30,628 bases of DNA from Lentisalinibacter sp037382365 (GTDB lineage: Bacteria; Pseudomonadota; Gammaproteobacteria; Steroidobacterales; Woeseiaceae), in the NCBI GenBank assembly GCA_037382365.1, contig JARRPZ010000033.1:1-30628 (forward strand), given 5' to 3'. Position numbers and translations under genes: made by a program. This document shows, in pieces, positions 14,237-22,313 of the stretch. The first letter of the stretch is position 1; each line of letters opens with the position of its first letter. Below the pieces are notes generated by a model. The model was not told the DNA's origin. It worked only from the letters and a program-made list of their open reading frames with translations, and searched no databases.

Positions 14237-15576
14237 AGGGTGACCAGCTCTTCGGCACTGGTCGGATGTATCGCCACCGTGTCGTCGAAATCCTTCTTCT
14301 TCGCGCCCATGCGGATCGCCACTGCGAAACCCTGCAGCATCTCGTCGGCACCGTCGCCGATGATGTGGCAGCCGACGATGCGTTCCTCGTCCCCGACGGT
14401 CACGAGCTTCATGGAACTCGGCCGCTTGAACTCGCTCAGCGCGTAGAGCATGGGATTGAAGCGACTGGTGAATACGCCCACTTCCTCCCCGTAGCGATCC
14501 AGCGCCTCGTGCTCCGTCAGCCCCACCGTCCCGATGGGCGGATGGCTGAAAACGACGGTGGGTATGTTCGAGTAATCGAGGTGACGATCGGACATGCCGC
14601 CGAAGACACGGTCCGCCAGGCGCCGTCCGGCGGCGATCGCGACCGGGGTCAGGGCCGCGGCGCCGGTGACATCGCCGATGGCGTACACATTCGGCACGTT
14701 GGTCACCTGGTACTGGTTGACGGGGATGAATCCACGCTCGTCCATCTTCACCCCGGCCGCTTCCGGATCCAGTGAGCCCGTGGCCGGTGCCCGACCCACC
14801 GCCCAGATCAGGCAATCGTAGCCGTCGAAACGCCGCCCATCGTCGCCGATCAGACACAGTCCGCTCTCGGTCTTCTCCAGCTCCCGGGGGATGAAATGAC
14901 GTTCGACGATGATGCCGTCGTCGTGCATCGCCTGCATGACCTCGGTGCGCAGCATCTCGTCGAAGGTGCGCAGCACGCTGTCGTAGCGTACGAACTGGTT
15001 CACGTCCGCGCCCAGGGCATTCAGCATCCCGGCGAGTTCGACCCCGATATAGCCGCTGCCCACCACGGCGACCCGATGCGGCATCTCCTCGAGTTCGAAG
15101 AAGCCGTCGGAGGTGATGCCGAGTTCCGCCCCCGGGAGGTCCGGCACGACAGGATATCCGCCGGTCGCTATGGTGATGTGATCCGCGGTAAAGCGCTCCC
15201 CGTCCACCTCGAGCGTGTGTTCGTCGACGAACTTCGCCGTGCCGGCGATGTGGCTGACGTGGCGCTTGCTCAGGTTGTTCGCGTAGATCTTGTTCAGCCT
15301 GGCGACATAGGCATCCCGCGCGGATTTGAGGCCGGGCCAGTCGTGACCGTTGCAGTCGAGATCGAAGCCGTAGTCCTTCGCCTGCTCGACGTGGTGCGAC
15401 ATCGCCGCCGCATACCACATCACCTTCTTCGGCACGCAGCCGACATTCACGCAGGTACCGCCGAGCCGGCCGCTCTCGATCACGGCGGCCCGGGCCCCGT
15501 ACTCCGCAGCTCGTTGAGCGTGGGCGAGGCCGCCGCTGCCGCCACCGATAGCGATCAGGTCGAAGTCATGTGCCAC
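14230..15576 (-). CDS. gor: Glutathione-disulfide reductase
   Basis: Gor reduces GSSG to 2 GSH with NADPH and FAD. The FAD-binding motif is IGGGSGG and the redox-active disulfide is GGTCVNVGCVPKK. The NADPH domain has VVGSGYIGVELAG followed by FVRYDSVLRTFD, whose arginines match those that select NADPH. The C-terminal catalytic motif is AIHPTSAEELVTLR. I prefer the GTG at 15576 (448 aa, E. coli 450) because GGAGAG lies at the right distance upstream. An ATG six codons earlier (15594) has no ribosome site. gor is convergent with aroE and divergent from prlC. Confidence 0.95.
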   Translation of the reverse strand: MAHDFDLIAIGGGSGGLAHAQRAAEYGARAAVIESGRLGGTCVNVGCVPKKVMWYAAAMSHHVEQAKDYGFDLDCNGHDWPGLKSARDAYVARLNKIYANNLSKRHVSHIAGTAKFVDEHTLEVDGERFTADHITIATGGYPVVPDLPGAELGITSDGFFELEEMPHRVAVVGSGYIGVELAGMLNALGADVNQFVRYDSVLRTFDEMLRTEVMQAMHDDGIIVERHFIPRELEKTESGLCLIGDDGRRFDGYDCLIWAVGRAPATGSLDPEAAGVKMDERGFIPVNQYQVTNVPNVYAIGDVTGAAALTPVAIAAGRRLADRVFGGMSDRHLDYSNIPTVVFSHPPIGTVGLTEHEALDRYGEEVGVFTSRFNPMLYALSEFKRPSSMKLVTVGDEERIVGCHIIGDGADEMLQGFAVAIRMGAKKKDFDDTVAIHPTSAEELVTLR

Positions 15577-15652
15577 ATTGGCTCTCCGGGTCATCTGGGT
15601 GGATTTTCCCGTTCGGAACCCGAAATGGCAGGGCTCGAAAAGGGCCGACGCA

Positions 15653-15661
15653 TGCTAACAT
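15653..15661 (+). promoter_or_regulatory. Possible extended -10 promoter for prlC
   Basis: TGCTAACAT is an extended -10 element (TGn then TAACAT at 15656-15661) within a CGCATG-CTAA-CATGCG palindrome, about 33 nt before the preferred prlC ATG. No clear -35 box is visible. Confidence 0.3.
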
Positions 15662-15693
15662 GCGGCCCGGTTCAGCGAATGCAATACCGCCGT

Positions 15694-17718
15694 ATGTCCA
15701 ATCCTCTGCTGGAGAAATCGGATCTGCCCCGGTTCCCCGAACTGGAGGCGTCGCACGTGCTGCCCGCGGTCCGCACCACCCTCGAGGAAAACCGGCGCAG
15801 ACTCGAGGAATTGCTGGCCGACGAGCACTCGGATGCCGAATCGCTGATCGTCCCTCTGGAGGAGATGAGCCACCGCCTGTCGCGACTGTGGTCTCCGATC
15901 AGCCACCTGCACATGGTCACGTCCGATCCCGCCTGGCGGGAGGCCTACGGCGAGGCACTGCCGCTGTTGACGGAGTATGCGACGGAGCTCGCGCAGAACG
16001 AGACGCTGCACCGCCGCTTCGAGACGCTTGCCGAGAGCCTGCCCGAGGACGCCGATCCCGGTCTGCGCAAACTGCTGGAGCATGCCCTCCGCGACTTCCG
16101 GCTGGCCGGCGTCGGCCTGCCGGAGGCGGACAAGCGCCGGTTCCGGGAGATAAGGCAGAAGCTCGCCCGCGCGGCCACCCGCTTCGAGCAGAATCTGCAG
16201 GATTCCACGGACGCGTGGAGCCTGTGCATCGAAGACGCGGATCGACTGTCCGGGCTGCCGGAATCCACACGGCAGCGCGCCCGGCGCGAAGCGGAGAGCG
16301 AGGGCCTGACCGGCTGGCGATTCACGCTCGACCAGCCCACCTACCAGGCCGTGATGACCCACGCCGACGACCGGCAACTGCGCCGGACGTACTACGAGGC
16401 GTGGATGACCCGGGCCTCGGACGAGGGACCGCATGATCCGCGCCACGACAACGCGCCGCTGATCGAGGAGATCCTCGCGCTGCGGCACGAAGCGGCGCGC
16501 ATCACCGGTTTCAGTAACTACGCGGAGTATTCCCTCGCCAGCAAGATGGCGCCGGGCGTGGAACAGGTGATCGGCTTCCTCACCGAGCTCGCCGAACGCA
16601 GTCTGGTCGCCGCCAGGAGCGAACTCGCGGCGGTCGAGGAATATGCCGGGCAGACGATCGAGCCCTGGGACCTCGCTTACTACTCGGAGAAACTGAAGCA
16701 GGAGAACTACGCCGTCTCGGACGAAGAGCTGCGGCGCTACCTGCCGGCACCGAAGGTGCTAGAGGGGCTCTTCCATCTCGCCCGGGAGCTCTACGGACTC
16801 GACGTGAAGCCCCGTGACGGCATCGCGGTCTGGGACGACAGCGTCACCTATTACGATGTCCGGGATGCCGACGGGACTCTGCTGGGCGGGTTCTACGCCG
16901 ACCTCTACGCGAGACCCGGCAAGCGCGGTGGAGCCTGGATCGACGAGTGCATCATCCGCAAGGGCATCGGCGACGAGCGGGTGGCACCGGTCGGCTACCT
17001 CGTCTGCAATTTCTCCCCGCCCCAGGATGACGATCCGTCACTGCTGACCCACGATAACGTAGTGACCCTGTTCCACGAATTCGGGCATATGCTGCACCAC
17101 CTGTTGACCCGAGTGGATTACCCGAGCATCGCCGGCATCAACGGCGTGCCCTGGGATGCCGTGGAACTGCCGAGCCAGTTCATGGAAAACTTCGCCTGGC
17201 GCTATGAAGTGCTGGCACATGCCTCCGCGCAGATCGGGACCGGCGAGCCACTGCCGGGTGCGCTGTTCGACAAGCTGTACGCGAGCCGCAATTTCAATGC
17301 CGGCCTGCAGATGCTGCGCCAGCTGGAGTTCGGCCTCTTCGACTTCCGGCTGCATGCGGAGTATTCGCCCGGACAGGGATCGCGGTCGGCGCACATACTC
17401 GAGGAGGTCCGGGATCTGGTCTCACTCGTCCGACCGCCGGCCTGGAACCGATTCGCCAACAGCTTCGCTCACATCTTCGCCGGCGGTTACGCCGCAGGCT
17501 ACTATAGCTACAAGTGGGCCGAGGTCCTGGCCGCCGACGCCTTCTCGGCGTTCGACGAGTCCGGTATCTTCGACCCCGCAACGGCCGAGCGTTTCCGGGA
17601 GAACATACTCGAGGTGGGAGGCAGCCGCGACATCATGGAGGCTTTCGTCGATTTCCGGGGTCGCGGCCCGAGCCTCGAGGCGCTGCTGGCCGCCAGCGGG
17701 ATCGCCCAGGCAGCGTGA
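15694..17718 (+). CDS. prlC: Oligopeptidase A (M3 zinc metallopeptidase)
   Basis: PrlC degrades oligopeptides, including cleaved signal peptides, in the cytoplasm. The zinc motif HEFGHMLHHLL begins at H461, and the substrate region includes ELPSQFMENFAWR and GGYAAGYYSYKWAEVLAADAFSAF, all typical of M3A peptidases. Length is 674 aa (E. coli 680). I chose the ATG at 15694 (MSNPLLEKSDLPRF) because family members start with this sequence, although the frame is open further upstream. The stop overlaps the xthA GTG start (GTGA), so the two are translationally coupled. Confidence 0.96.
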   Translation: MSNPLLEKSDLPRFPELEASHVLPAVRTTLEENRRRLEELLADEHSDAESLIVPLEEMSHRLSRLWSPISHLHMVTSDPAWREAYGEALPLLTEYATELAQNETLHRRFETLAESLPEDADPGLRKLLEHALRDFRLAGVGLPEADKRRFREIRQKLARAATRFEQNLQDSTDAWSLCIEDADRLSGLPESTRQRARREAESEGLTGWRFTLDQPTYQAVMTHADDRQLRRTYYEAWMTRASDEGPHDPRHDNAPLIEEILALRHEAARITGFSNYAEYSLASKMAPGVEQVIGFLTELAERSLVAARSELAAVEEYAGQTIEPWDLAYYSEKLKQENYAVSDEELRRYLPAPKVLEGLFHLARELYGLDVKPRDGIAVWDDSVTYYDVRDADGTLLGGFYADLYARPGKRGGAWIDECIIRKGIGDERVAPVGYLVCNFSPPQDDDPSLLTHDNVVTLFHEFGHMLHHLLTRVDYPSIAGINGVPWDAVELPSQFMENFAWRYEVLAHASAQIGTGEPLPGALFDKLYASRNFNAGLQMLRQLEFGLFDFRLHAEYSPGQGSRSAHILEEVRDLVSLVRPPAWNRFANSFAHIFAGGYAAGYYSYKWAEVLAADAFSAFDESGIFDPATAERFRENILEVGGSRDIMEAFVDFRGRGPSLEALLAASGIAQAA

Positions 17719-18482
17719 AGATCGCGACCTGGAACGTGAACTCCCTGAAAGTACGCCTGCCCCACGTACTGCAGTGGGCAGCGGAGCAGGAACCGGACGT
17801 GATCGCGCTGCAGGAGATCAAGCAGCCCGATGAGGATTTTCCCGCCGAAGCCCTGCGCGACGCCGGCTACGAAGCACTGTCGAACGGACAGCGCACCTAT
17901 AACGGCGTGGCGCTCGTTTCCCGCAGTGCCGCGCGGGATGCGGTCCGAGCGCTGCCGGGCAGTGAGGACACGCAACGGCGTGTGCTTGCGGCTACCGTGG
18001 GCGGCGTGCGCATCGTCAACCTGTACGTACCGAACGGCCAGTCGGTGGACAGCGATAAATTTGCCTACAAGCTCGACTGGCTGTCCAGGCTGCACGATTA
18101 CCTGATCGAGGAGCTCCGCGATCACGAGCGCCTGATCGTGCTCGGTGATTTCAACATCGCACCCGAAGATCGGGACGTACACGATCCGGAGCTCTGGCGC
18201 GGCAAAGTGCTGTTCAGCGAACCCGAACACGAGGCCCTCGGGGGACTGCTGGAGCTCGGGCTCGTGGATCTGTACCGGCAATTCGATCAGCCGGAAGATG
18301 CCTATAGCTGGTGGGATTACCGGGCGGCGGCCTTCCGCCGGAACCGGGGACTGCGCATCGATCTCATCCTCGGCAGTCACGCCATGGCCGAATGCTGTAC
18401 GGCCGCCGGCATCGACCGCGAACCGCGCGGCTGGGAACGTCCCTCCGATCACGCCCCCGTGTGGGCCGAATTCGAGGCCTGA
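17715..18482 (+). CDS. xthA: Exodeoxyribonuclease III
   Basis: Exonuclease III is the AP endonuclease and 3'-exonuclease of base excision repair. The 255-aa product shows the EEP-fold signatures MKIATWNVNSLKVRL, the catalytic glutamate in IALQEIKQ, YNGVALVSR, LGDFNIAPEDRDVHD and the terminal SDHAPVWAEF with the general-base histidine. The start is GTG, overlapping the prlC TGA by three bases, which fixes it. It continues the prlC transcript. Confidence 0.95.
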   Translation: MKIATWNVNSLKVRLPHVLQWAAEQEPDVIALQEIKQPDEDFPAEALRDAGYEALSNGQRTYNGVALVSRSAARDAVRALPGSEDTQRRVLAATVGGVRIVNLYVPNGQSVDSDKFAYKLDWLSRLHDYLIEELRDHERLIVLGDFNIAPEDRDVHDPELWRGKVLFSEPEHEALGGLLELGLVDLYRQFDQPEDAYSWWDYRAAAFRRNRGLRIDLILGSHAMAECCTAAGIDREPRGWERPSDHAPVWAEFEA

Positions 18483-18588
18483 AGTCGGTGACCGTGAACG
18501 GCGTTAGGTCAAACTCGCCGTCGCGCGCTACCCACGGAGGGTATGCTGCGCCGAATACACGCGACCCGCAGGCGGTGGCGCAGGGGGC

Positions 18589-19719
18589 ATGCCGGTCGTG
18601 GAGCGGGTCGTGAAGCCGGTGACGGGGCGTTTCGGGGGAAGACCGTCACCCTCACGCAGCGGCGCCGTGGGTGCCGATAAGAATAAGTACGAGAAGATGC
18701 TGCGCGACCGACGCAACGACTTCGATGTCACGAATACCGTGCAGGTCAGCAATCCCGCCGCGGTACGCAACGCCGTGTGCGCGCTGCTGGAGGAGACATG
18801 GCCGGACGCCGGCTTCGACAAGGTCTGGCTCGCTTTCTACGATTTCGAACGGCTCTTCACCGGGCGCATGCCCGGCTACTTCGGCTGCGACACGAGCTAT
18901 CACGACATCCAGCATTCCCTGGACATCACGCTCGCCATGGCGAGGCTGCTGGCAGGCTATGAGCGCAGCGCAAACGCCGGCGAGCGCCTGGGCCCGGAGC
19001 GGGCACTGCTCGGTGTGATCGCGGCACTGTTCCACGACGCAGGCTACATCCGCCATGAAGTGAGGGACCGCGAGTATCGCAACGGGGCCGAGTTCACCCT
19101 GTACCACGTCTCACGCAGTGCGGATTTTCTGCGCCGGCACCTCCCTGCACTCGGTCTCGGGTACGTGGCGCCGGCGATCAGCAAGCTCGTACATTTCACC
19201 GGTTACGAGATCTCCCCCGACGACATCCGGATGGAGGATCCGCTGGACACCCTCATCGGGCATCTGCTCGGTACCGCGGATCTCGTCGCGCAGATGGCGG
19301 ACCGCTGTTATCTCGAGAAATGCCGTGACCGTCTGTACAGTGAATTCGTGCTCGGCGGCATCGCCTTCGAGCACGCGCGACCCGGTGAGTTCATCGTGCG
19401 CTACCATTCCGGGGAGGACCTGCTGTCGCAGACGCCGGCATTCTGGGAGCATGCCGCGAAACCCCGCCTGGAGAAGACCTTCGGCGGCGCATATCGATAC
19501 TTCGAAACGCTCTTCGACGGCACGAACCCGTACATGGAAGCCATCGAAGCGAATCTCCGCTTTCTGCACCCGATAATCGAGAACGGCTACTGGCAAATGC
19601 TGCGACGAAAACCTGCCTGCTACGTGGGCGAGCAGTCGAGTCTCCGTGTTCTTCGGGAGATGGTGCAGGAGGAGACGGCGCGCCTGGAACGGGCCCGCAT
19701 GCAGAGCGTCGCGGGTTAG
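18589..19719 (+). CDS. HD-domain protein resembling class I cyclic-nucleotide phosphodiesterases
   Basis: This 376-aa soluble protein has no signal peptide. Metal ligands are visible as H105 and H109 (YHDIQHSLDITLAMARL) and H149-D150 (ALFHDAGY), with a further aspartate in GTADLVAQMADRCY. The spacing of HxxxH and a later HD resembles class I (PDEase_I) phosphodiesterases more than c-di-GMP HD-GYP proteins, which would carry a GYP motif not seen here. The first 35 residues look disordered and basic, so the true start may lie slightly further in. The substrate is unknown. It follows xthA by 106 bp and converges with yaaA, separated by 4 nt. Confidence 0.75.
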   Translation: MPVVERVVKPVTGRFGGRPSPSRSGAVGADKNKYEKMLRDRRNDFDVTNTVQVSNPAAVRNAVCALLEETWPDAGFDKVWLAFYDFERLFTGRMPGYFGCDTSYHDIQHSLDITLAMARLLAGYERSANAGERLGPERALLGVIAALFHDAGYIRHEVRDREYRNGAEFTLYHVSRSADFLRRHLPALGLGYVAPAISKLVHFTGYEISPDDIRMEDPLDTLIGHLLGTADLVAQMADRCYLEKCRDRLYSEFVLGGIAFEHARPGEFIVRYHSGEDLLSQTPAFWEHAAKPRLEKTFGGAYRYFETLFDGTNPYMEAIEANLRFLHPIIENGYWQMLRRKPACYVGEQSSLRVLREMVQEETARLERARMQSVAG

Positions 19720-19723
19720 CGTT

Positions 19724-20500
19724 TCAGCGCTCGTCGCGGAGGAACACCGGCCGGTCCGCTTCCGACTGTTCTTCGCTGTATCGGTATCCGTCTTCGGCGA
19801 AGTCCCGCAGGCCTTTCAGTGTGTTCACCCGCCCGCGGATGATCCATGCCGCCATCACGCCGCGGGCACGCTTGGCGAAGAAGCTGAGGACGCGGTAGTC
19901 ACCACCCTTTGCCCGGTCCTTGAAGACCGGCGTGACGATGCGACCGTCCAGCTCCTCCTCCCGCACGACACTGAAGTACTCGTTCGAGGCGAGGTTGACC
20001 AGCGCCCTGGGACGCTGGTCCGCGAGTTCCCGGTTCAGGGCCTCGGTGATACGGTTGCCCCAGAACGCATACAGATCCGGCCCGGCCTCGTTCGCCAGCG
20101 CGGTCCCCATTTCGAGGCGGTAGGGTTGCATCAGGTCGAGCGGCCGCAGCAGGCCGTAGAGCCCCGACAGGATACGCAGGTGGTCCTGGGCGTAATTCAG
20201 ATCCCGGGACGAGAAGCTGCCGGCATCCAGACCCTGATACACGTCTCCCTTGAACGCGAGCAGGGCGGGGCGCGCGGTCGCGGGGGTCTCGCGATCGGCG
20301 AACTGACGATATCGCTCGACGTTGAGCTTCGCCAGCTTCGGCGACAGATTCATCAACGACGAGATCTCCTTCTCGGACTTGCCACGCAGGATCTCCACGA
20401 GCCGGCCGGCATCCTTCCGGAAACGCGGACTCGAGTGCTTCTCGGTGCTCAGTGGAGATTCGAAGTCGAGGGTTTTCGCGGGCGACAGGACGATGATCAT
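19724..20500 (-). CDS. yaaA: Peroxide stress protein YaaA (UPF0246)
   Basis: The 258-aa protein shows the family start MIIVLSPAKTLDFESPL and the motifs ALLAFKGDVYQGLDA, RILSGLYGLLRPLDLMQPYRLEMG, FWGNRIT, NLASNEYF, and FKDRAKGGDYRVLSFFAKRARG. YaaA lowers free intracellular iron during peroxide stress in E. coli and binds DNA through a helix-hairpin-helix-like fold. A promoter is predicted at 20557-20584. The neighbouring Fur-box gene about 2.4 kb away is also iron-linked, but there is no operon relationship. Confidence 0.95.
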   Translation of the reverse strand: MIIVLSPAKTLDFESPLSTEKHSSPRFRKDAGRLVEILRGKSEKEISSLMNLSPKLAKLNVERYRQFADRETPATARPALLAFKGDVYQGLDAGSFSSRDLNYAQDHLRILSGLYGLLRPLDLMQPYRLEMGTALANEAGPDLYAFWGNRITEALNRELADQRPRALVNLASNEYFSVVREEELDGRIVTPVFKDRAKGGDYRVLSFFAKRARGVMAAWIIRGRVNTLKGLRDFAEDGYRYSEEQSEADRPVFLRDER

Positions 20501-20556
20501 GTTCGGCTACCGGTTCAGCTGACGGAGGGGCGGCCCGGGCGGGACGCCGGAGCCTC

Positions 20557-20584
20557 ATCCTAGTGAAAAGACGGCCGTTGTAAA
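20557..20584 (-). promoter_or_regulatory. Predicted sigma-70 promoter for yaaA
   Basis: On the minus strand TTTACA (20584-20579) and TAGGAT (20562-20557) are separated by 16 nt. The -35 differs from consensus at one position. Transcription would start about 50 nt upstream of the yaaA ATG. Confidence 0.45.
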
Positions 20585-20598
20585 GGCGGAGGCGAAGA

Positions 20599-20621
20599 CT
20601 GTCACGGACTTGTCCCGACAG
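20599..20621 (-). terminator. Weak hairpin after the MliC-like gene
   Basis: CTGTC and GACAG arms (20599-20603, 20617-20621) enclose a further small GGA/TCC stem. On the minus strand it is followed by TCTTCG. It lies 8 nt beyond the stop of the lipoprotein gene. Confidence 0.3.
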
Positions 20622-20628
20622 CCACGGC

Positions 20629-20937
20629 TCATCTGGCGCGGCAACCCCACACCAGCACCTGGTCGCCGATGGTCACCGACGGTTCGCCGTCCTTTATCCA
20701 CAGGAGGATGCCGTCGGCGGTCCAGCGCTCTCCGTCGGATGCCGCGACGCGGGGGAGCACGTGACGGCGGCCGTCGAAGCGCACGGTAGCCGTGTCCTCC
20801 CGGATCGTCAGTTGCAGCGACCCGCCTTGCTCGCAGTCATAGTAGCGCACGTCGGGAGCGCCCGCCGCACAGGCGCCGCAGAGTATGACCGAGACCGCCG
20901 CGAACGCCGGCAGCCGCGACGACGGTGGCCGTTTCAG
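20629..20937 (-). CDS. MliC-like lysozyme-inhibitor lipoprotein, probable CTG start
   Basis: The conserved part (from V30) reads YYDCEQGGSLQLTI, then DGILLWIKDG and a terminal cysteine near W-G-C-R-A-R, the pattern of MliC/PliC inhibitors of c-type lysozyme, with a likely C35-C99 disulfide. The only canonical start, GTG at 20850, would remove the export signal. Reading upstream in frame gives LKRPPSSRLPAFAAVSVILC, then G-A-C: a basic start, a hydrophobic core and a lipobox-like CGA-C23. It begins with CTG at 20937 that overlaps the TGA of the RRM gene (CTGA). No in-frame ATG, GTG or TTG is found upstream in the stretch I read. I infer a coupled CTG start giving 102 aa. Annotators may report only 20629-20850. 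Confidence 0.65.
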   Translation of the reverse strand: MKRPPSSRLPAFAAVSVILCGACAAGAPDVRYYDCEQGGSLQLTIREDTATVRFDGRRHVLPRVAASDGERWTADGILLWIKDGEPSVTIGDQVLVWGCRAR

Positions 20938-21197
20938 CCGCGGAATGGCCGGTCCTGGCGCGGACGCGCTTCGCTCACCCGCGCCGGCCTGCCCTTGAGA
21001 TCGTGCCCGTTGAGGACGCGTATCGCTTCCTCGGCCTCGCTCGAGTTATCCATCTCCACGAAACCGAAGCCCTTTGAGCGGCCGGTCTCGCGATCCATGA
21101 TGACCTTCGCCGATTTGACCTCACCGAAGGCGGCAAAGGCCTCCCGCAGTTCTTCGTCCGTCAGACTGTAGGAGAGGTTGCCCACGTAGATATTCAT
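20934..21197 (-). CDS. RRM-type RNA-binding protein
   Basis: This 87-aa single-RRM protein has RNP2 as NIYVGNLSYSL at the N-terminus and RNP1 as KGFGFVEM, followed by a short basic RPRQDRPFRG tail. Such bacterial glycine-poor RRM proteins are common in proteobacteria and cyanobacteria, and some are cold-induced. The start is ATG at 21197 with GGACGGA upstream; the frame runs on to 21323, but that extension lacks RRM similarity and overlaps the promoter. It has a 118-nt structured leader and its own promoter. The stop overlaps the CTG of the lipoprotein gene. Confidence 0.9.
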   Translation of the reverse strand: MNIYVGNLSYSLTDEELREAFAAFGEVKSAKVIMDRETGRSKGFGFVEMDNSSEAEEAIRVLNGHDLKGRPARVSEARPRQDRPFRG

Positions 21198-21269
21198 CGA
21201 TCCGTCCACATCGCCGTTACCAAACGCTGCCATCAGCCGGATCAACAGCATGGGACCCCGGCCGGATGG

Positions 21270-21321
21270 GCCCGGTGGAACCGGGCACGGGTCGGCGAAT
21301 CGACGCCGCCCCGCCGGCGTC
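21270..21321 (-). other. Structured 5' leader of the RRM gene
   Basis: Two stem-loops lie in the predicted leader: GACGCC/GGCGTC arms at 21302-21307 and 21316-21321, just at the transcription start, and GCCCGGT/ACCGGGC at 21270-21276 and 21280-21286 with a 3-nt loop. The leader is about 118 nt, long for such a small gene. Confidence 0.4.
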
Positions 21322-21322
21322 A

Positions 21323-21351
21323 ATATTAGCGGCGCGCGTTGAGTGACTCAA
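21323..21351 (-). promoter_or_regulatory. Strong predicted promoter of the RRM gene with palindromic -35
   Basis: On the minus strand TTGAGT (21351-21346) and TAATAT (21328-21323) are separated by exactly 17 nt. The -35 is half of the perfect 13-nt palindrome TTGAGTGACTCAA at 21339-21351, a candidate operator. Confidence 0.6.
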
Positions 21352-21359
21352 TTTTGCCT

Positions 21360-21977
21360 TCAGGAGACGCCCGGTGTCTCGTACATGGGCAGGAAGGCCG
21401 GCCTTGCGGCGACCCGATCGATCCACGCCCGGATAGCCGGGTAGCGGGCGAGGGAGAAGCCACCTTCCTCCGCCACGTGGGTGTAGGCGAATAGCGCGAT
21501 GTCGGCAAGCGTGAAATGGTCGCCGACGATGAACTCACCGATTTCGAGCCGGCGCTCCATGACGTCCAGGGCGCGATAACCGGGAGCGCTACGCACACGA
21601 AGCTCCTCTTCCCGTTCGGCGGGGCGGCCGAGGTAGCGGACGATGAATCGTGACGTGGCGATGTAGGGTTCGTGGCTGTACTGTTCGAAGAACAGCCACT
21701 GCCACACCAGGGCGCGCTGGTAGGCGTCCCGGGGCACGAGCGGCGTCCCCTCGCCGAGATAAGCGAGGATCGCGTTGGATTCCGCCAGGCAACCCTGCCC
21801 TTCGATTTCCAGCACGGGGACCCGGCCGTTGGGGTTCTTCTCCAGGAATTCGGGCCGGCGCGTATCGCCGGCGAGGATGTCGACATCCACCCATACGAAT
21901 GGCAGGGCGAGCTCGTTCATGATCAGCTTCACCTTGTAGCAGTTGCCCGAGATGGCGTCTCCGTAAACCCGGTACAT
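21360..21977 (-). CDS. Glutathione S-transferase family protein
   Basis: The 205-aa cytosolic GST has a thioredoxin-fold N-terminal domain (MYRVYGDAISGNCYKVKLIMNELALP), the cis-proline and GSH-binding segment NPNGRVPVLEI, and AESNAILAYLGEG, then an all-helical C-terminal domain. A serine or cysteine near residue 10 (SGNC) is the likely catalytic residue, as in theta/beta-like bacterial classes. The substrate is unknown. The start at 21977 is fixed by the fold; the frame runs upstream into the GDT1 gene. It lies 13 nt downstream of that gene. Confidence 0.9.
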   Translation of the reverse strand: MYRVYGDAISGNCYKVKLIMNELALPFVWVDVDILAGDTRRPEFLEKNPNGRVPVLEIEGQGCLAESNAILAYLGEGTPLVPRDAYQRALVWQWLFFEQYSHEPYIATSRFIVRYLGRPAEREEELRVRSAPGYRALDVMERRLEIGEFIVGDHFTLADIALFAYTHVAEEGGFSLARYPAIRAWIDRVAARPAFLPMYETPGVS

Positions 21978-21990
21978 CGCGCAGCCCGCG

Positions 21991-22263
21991 TCAGGCGGTG
22001 ATGAATGTCCAGACGCCGATACCGACGAACAGCACGCCGGCGATCCGCGACATGAGCGTCGCGTCCACCACGCCTGCCACCAGGCTGCCCGCGAACACCG
22101 CCAGCGCGCTCGACAGCGTGAGCGCGGCGGTGGCACCCGCGAACACGACGAGTCGGCTGGCGCCGCCGTCGGCGGCGAACAACATTGTCGCCAGCTGGGT
22201 CTTGTCGGCGATCTCCGCGACGAACACGGTGATCGCGACGGTCAGGAAAAGTTTGATATCCAC
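21991..22263 (-). CDS. Half-size TMEM165/GDT1 (UPF0016) family transporter subunit
   Basis: This 90-aa integral membrane protein with three hydrophobic helices contains AEIADKTQLATMLFA, corresponding to the ExGDKT motif of Mn2+/Ca2+ transporters of the GDT1 family. Here the glycine is alanine. Full members have two such repeats (about 190 aa), while this has one; half-size members are thought to pair. No second repeat gene is next to it. I chose the GTG at 22263 because family members begin with an aliphatic helix similar to VDIKLFLTVA. An ATG at 22296 would add 11 residues. Confidence 0.82.
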   Translation of the reverse strand: MDIKLFLTVAITVFVAEIADKTQLATMLFAADGGASRLVVFAGATAALTLSSALAVFAGSLVAGVVDATLMSRIAGVLFVGIGVWTFITA

Positions 22264-22313
22264 GCTTTCGTCCCGCTGAGGCTGATCAAGATACACGCAA
22301 GGCCGGACCCGCG

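Noticed and set aside
19646..20563. 305-codon plus-strand frame opposite yaaA
   Set aside because: YaaA motifs on the minus strand are decisive; the plus frame has no recognisable features.
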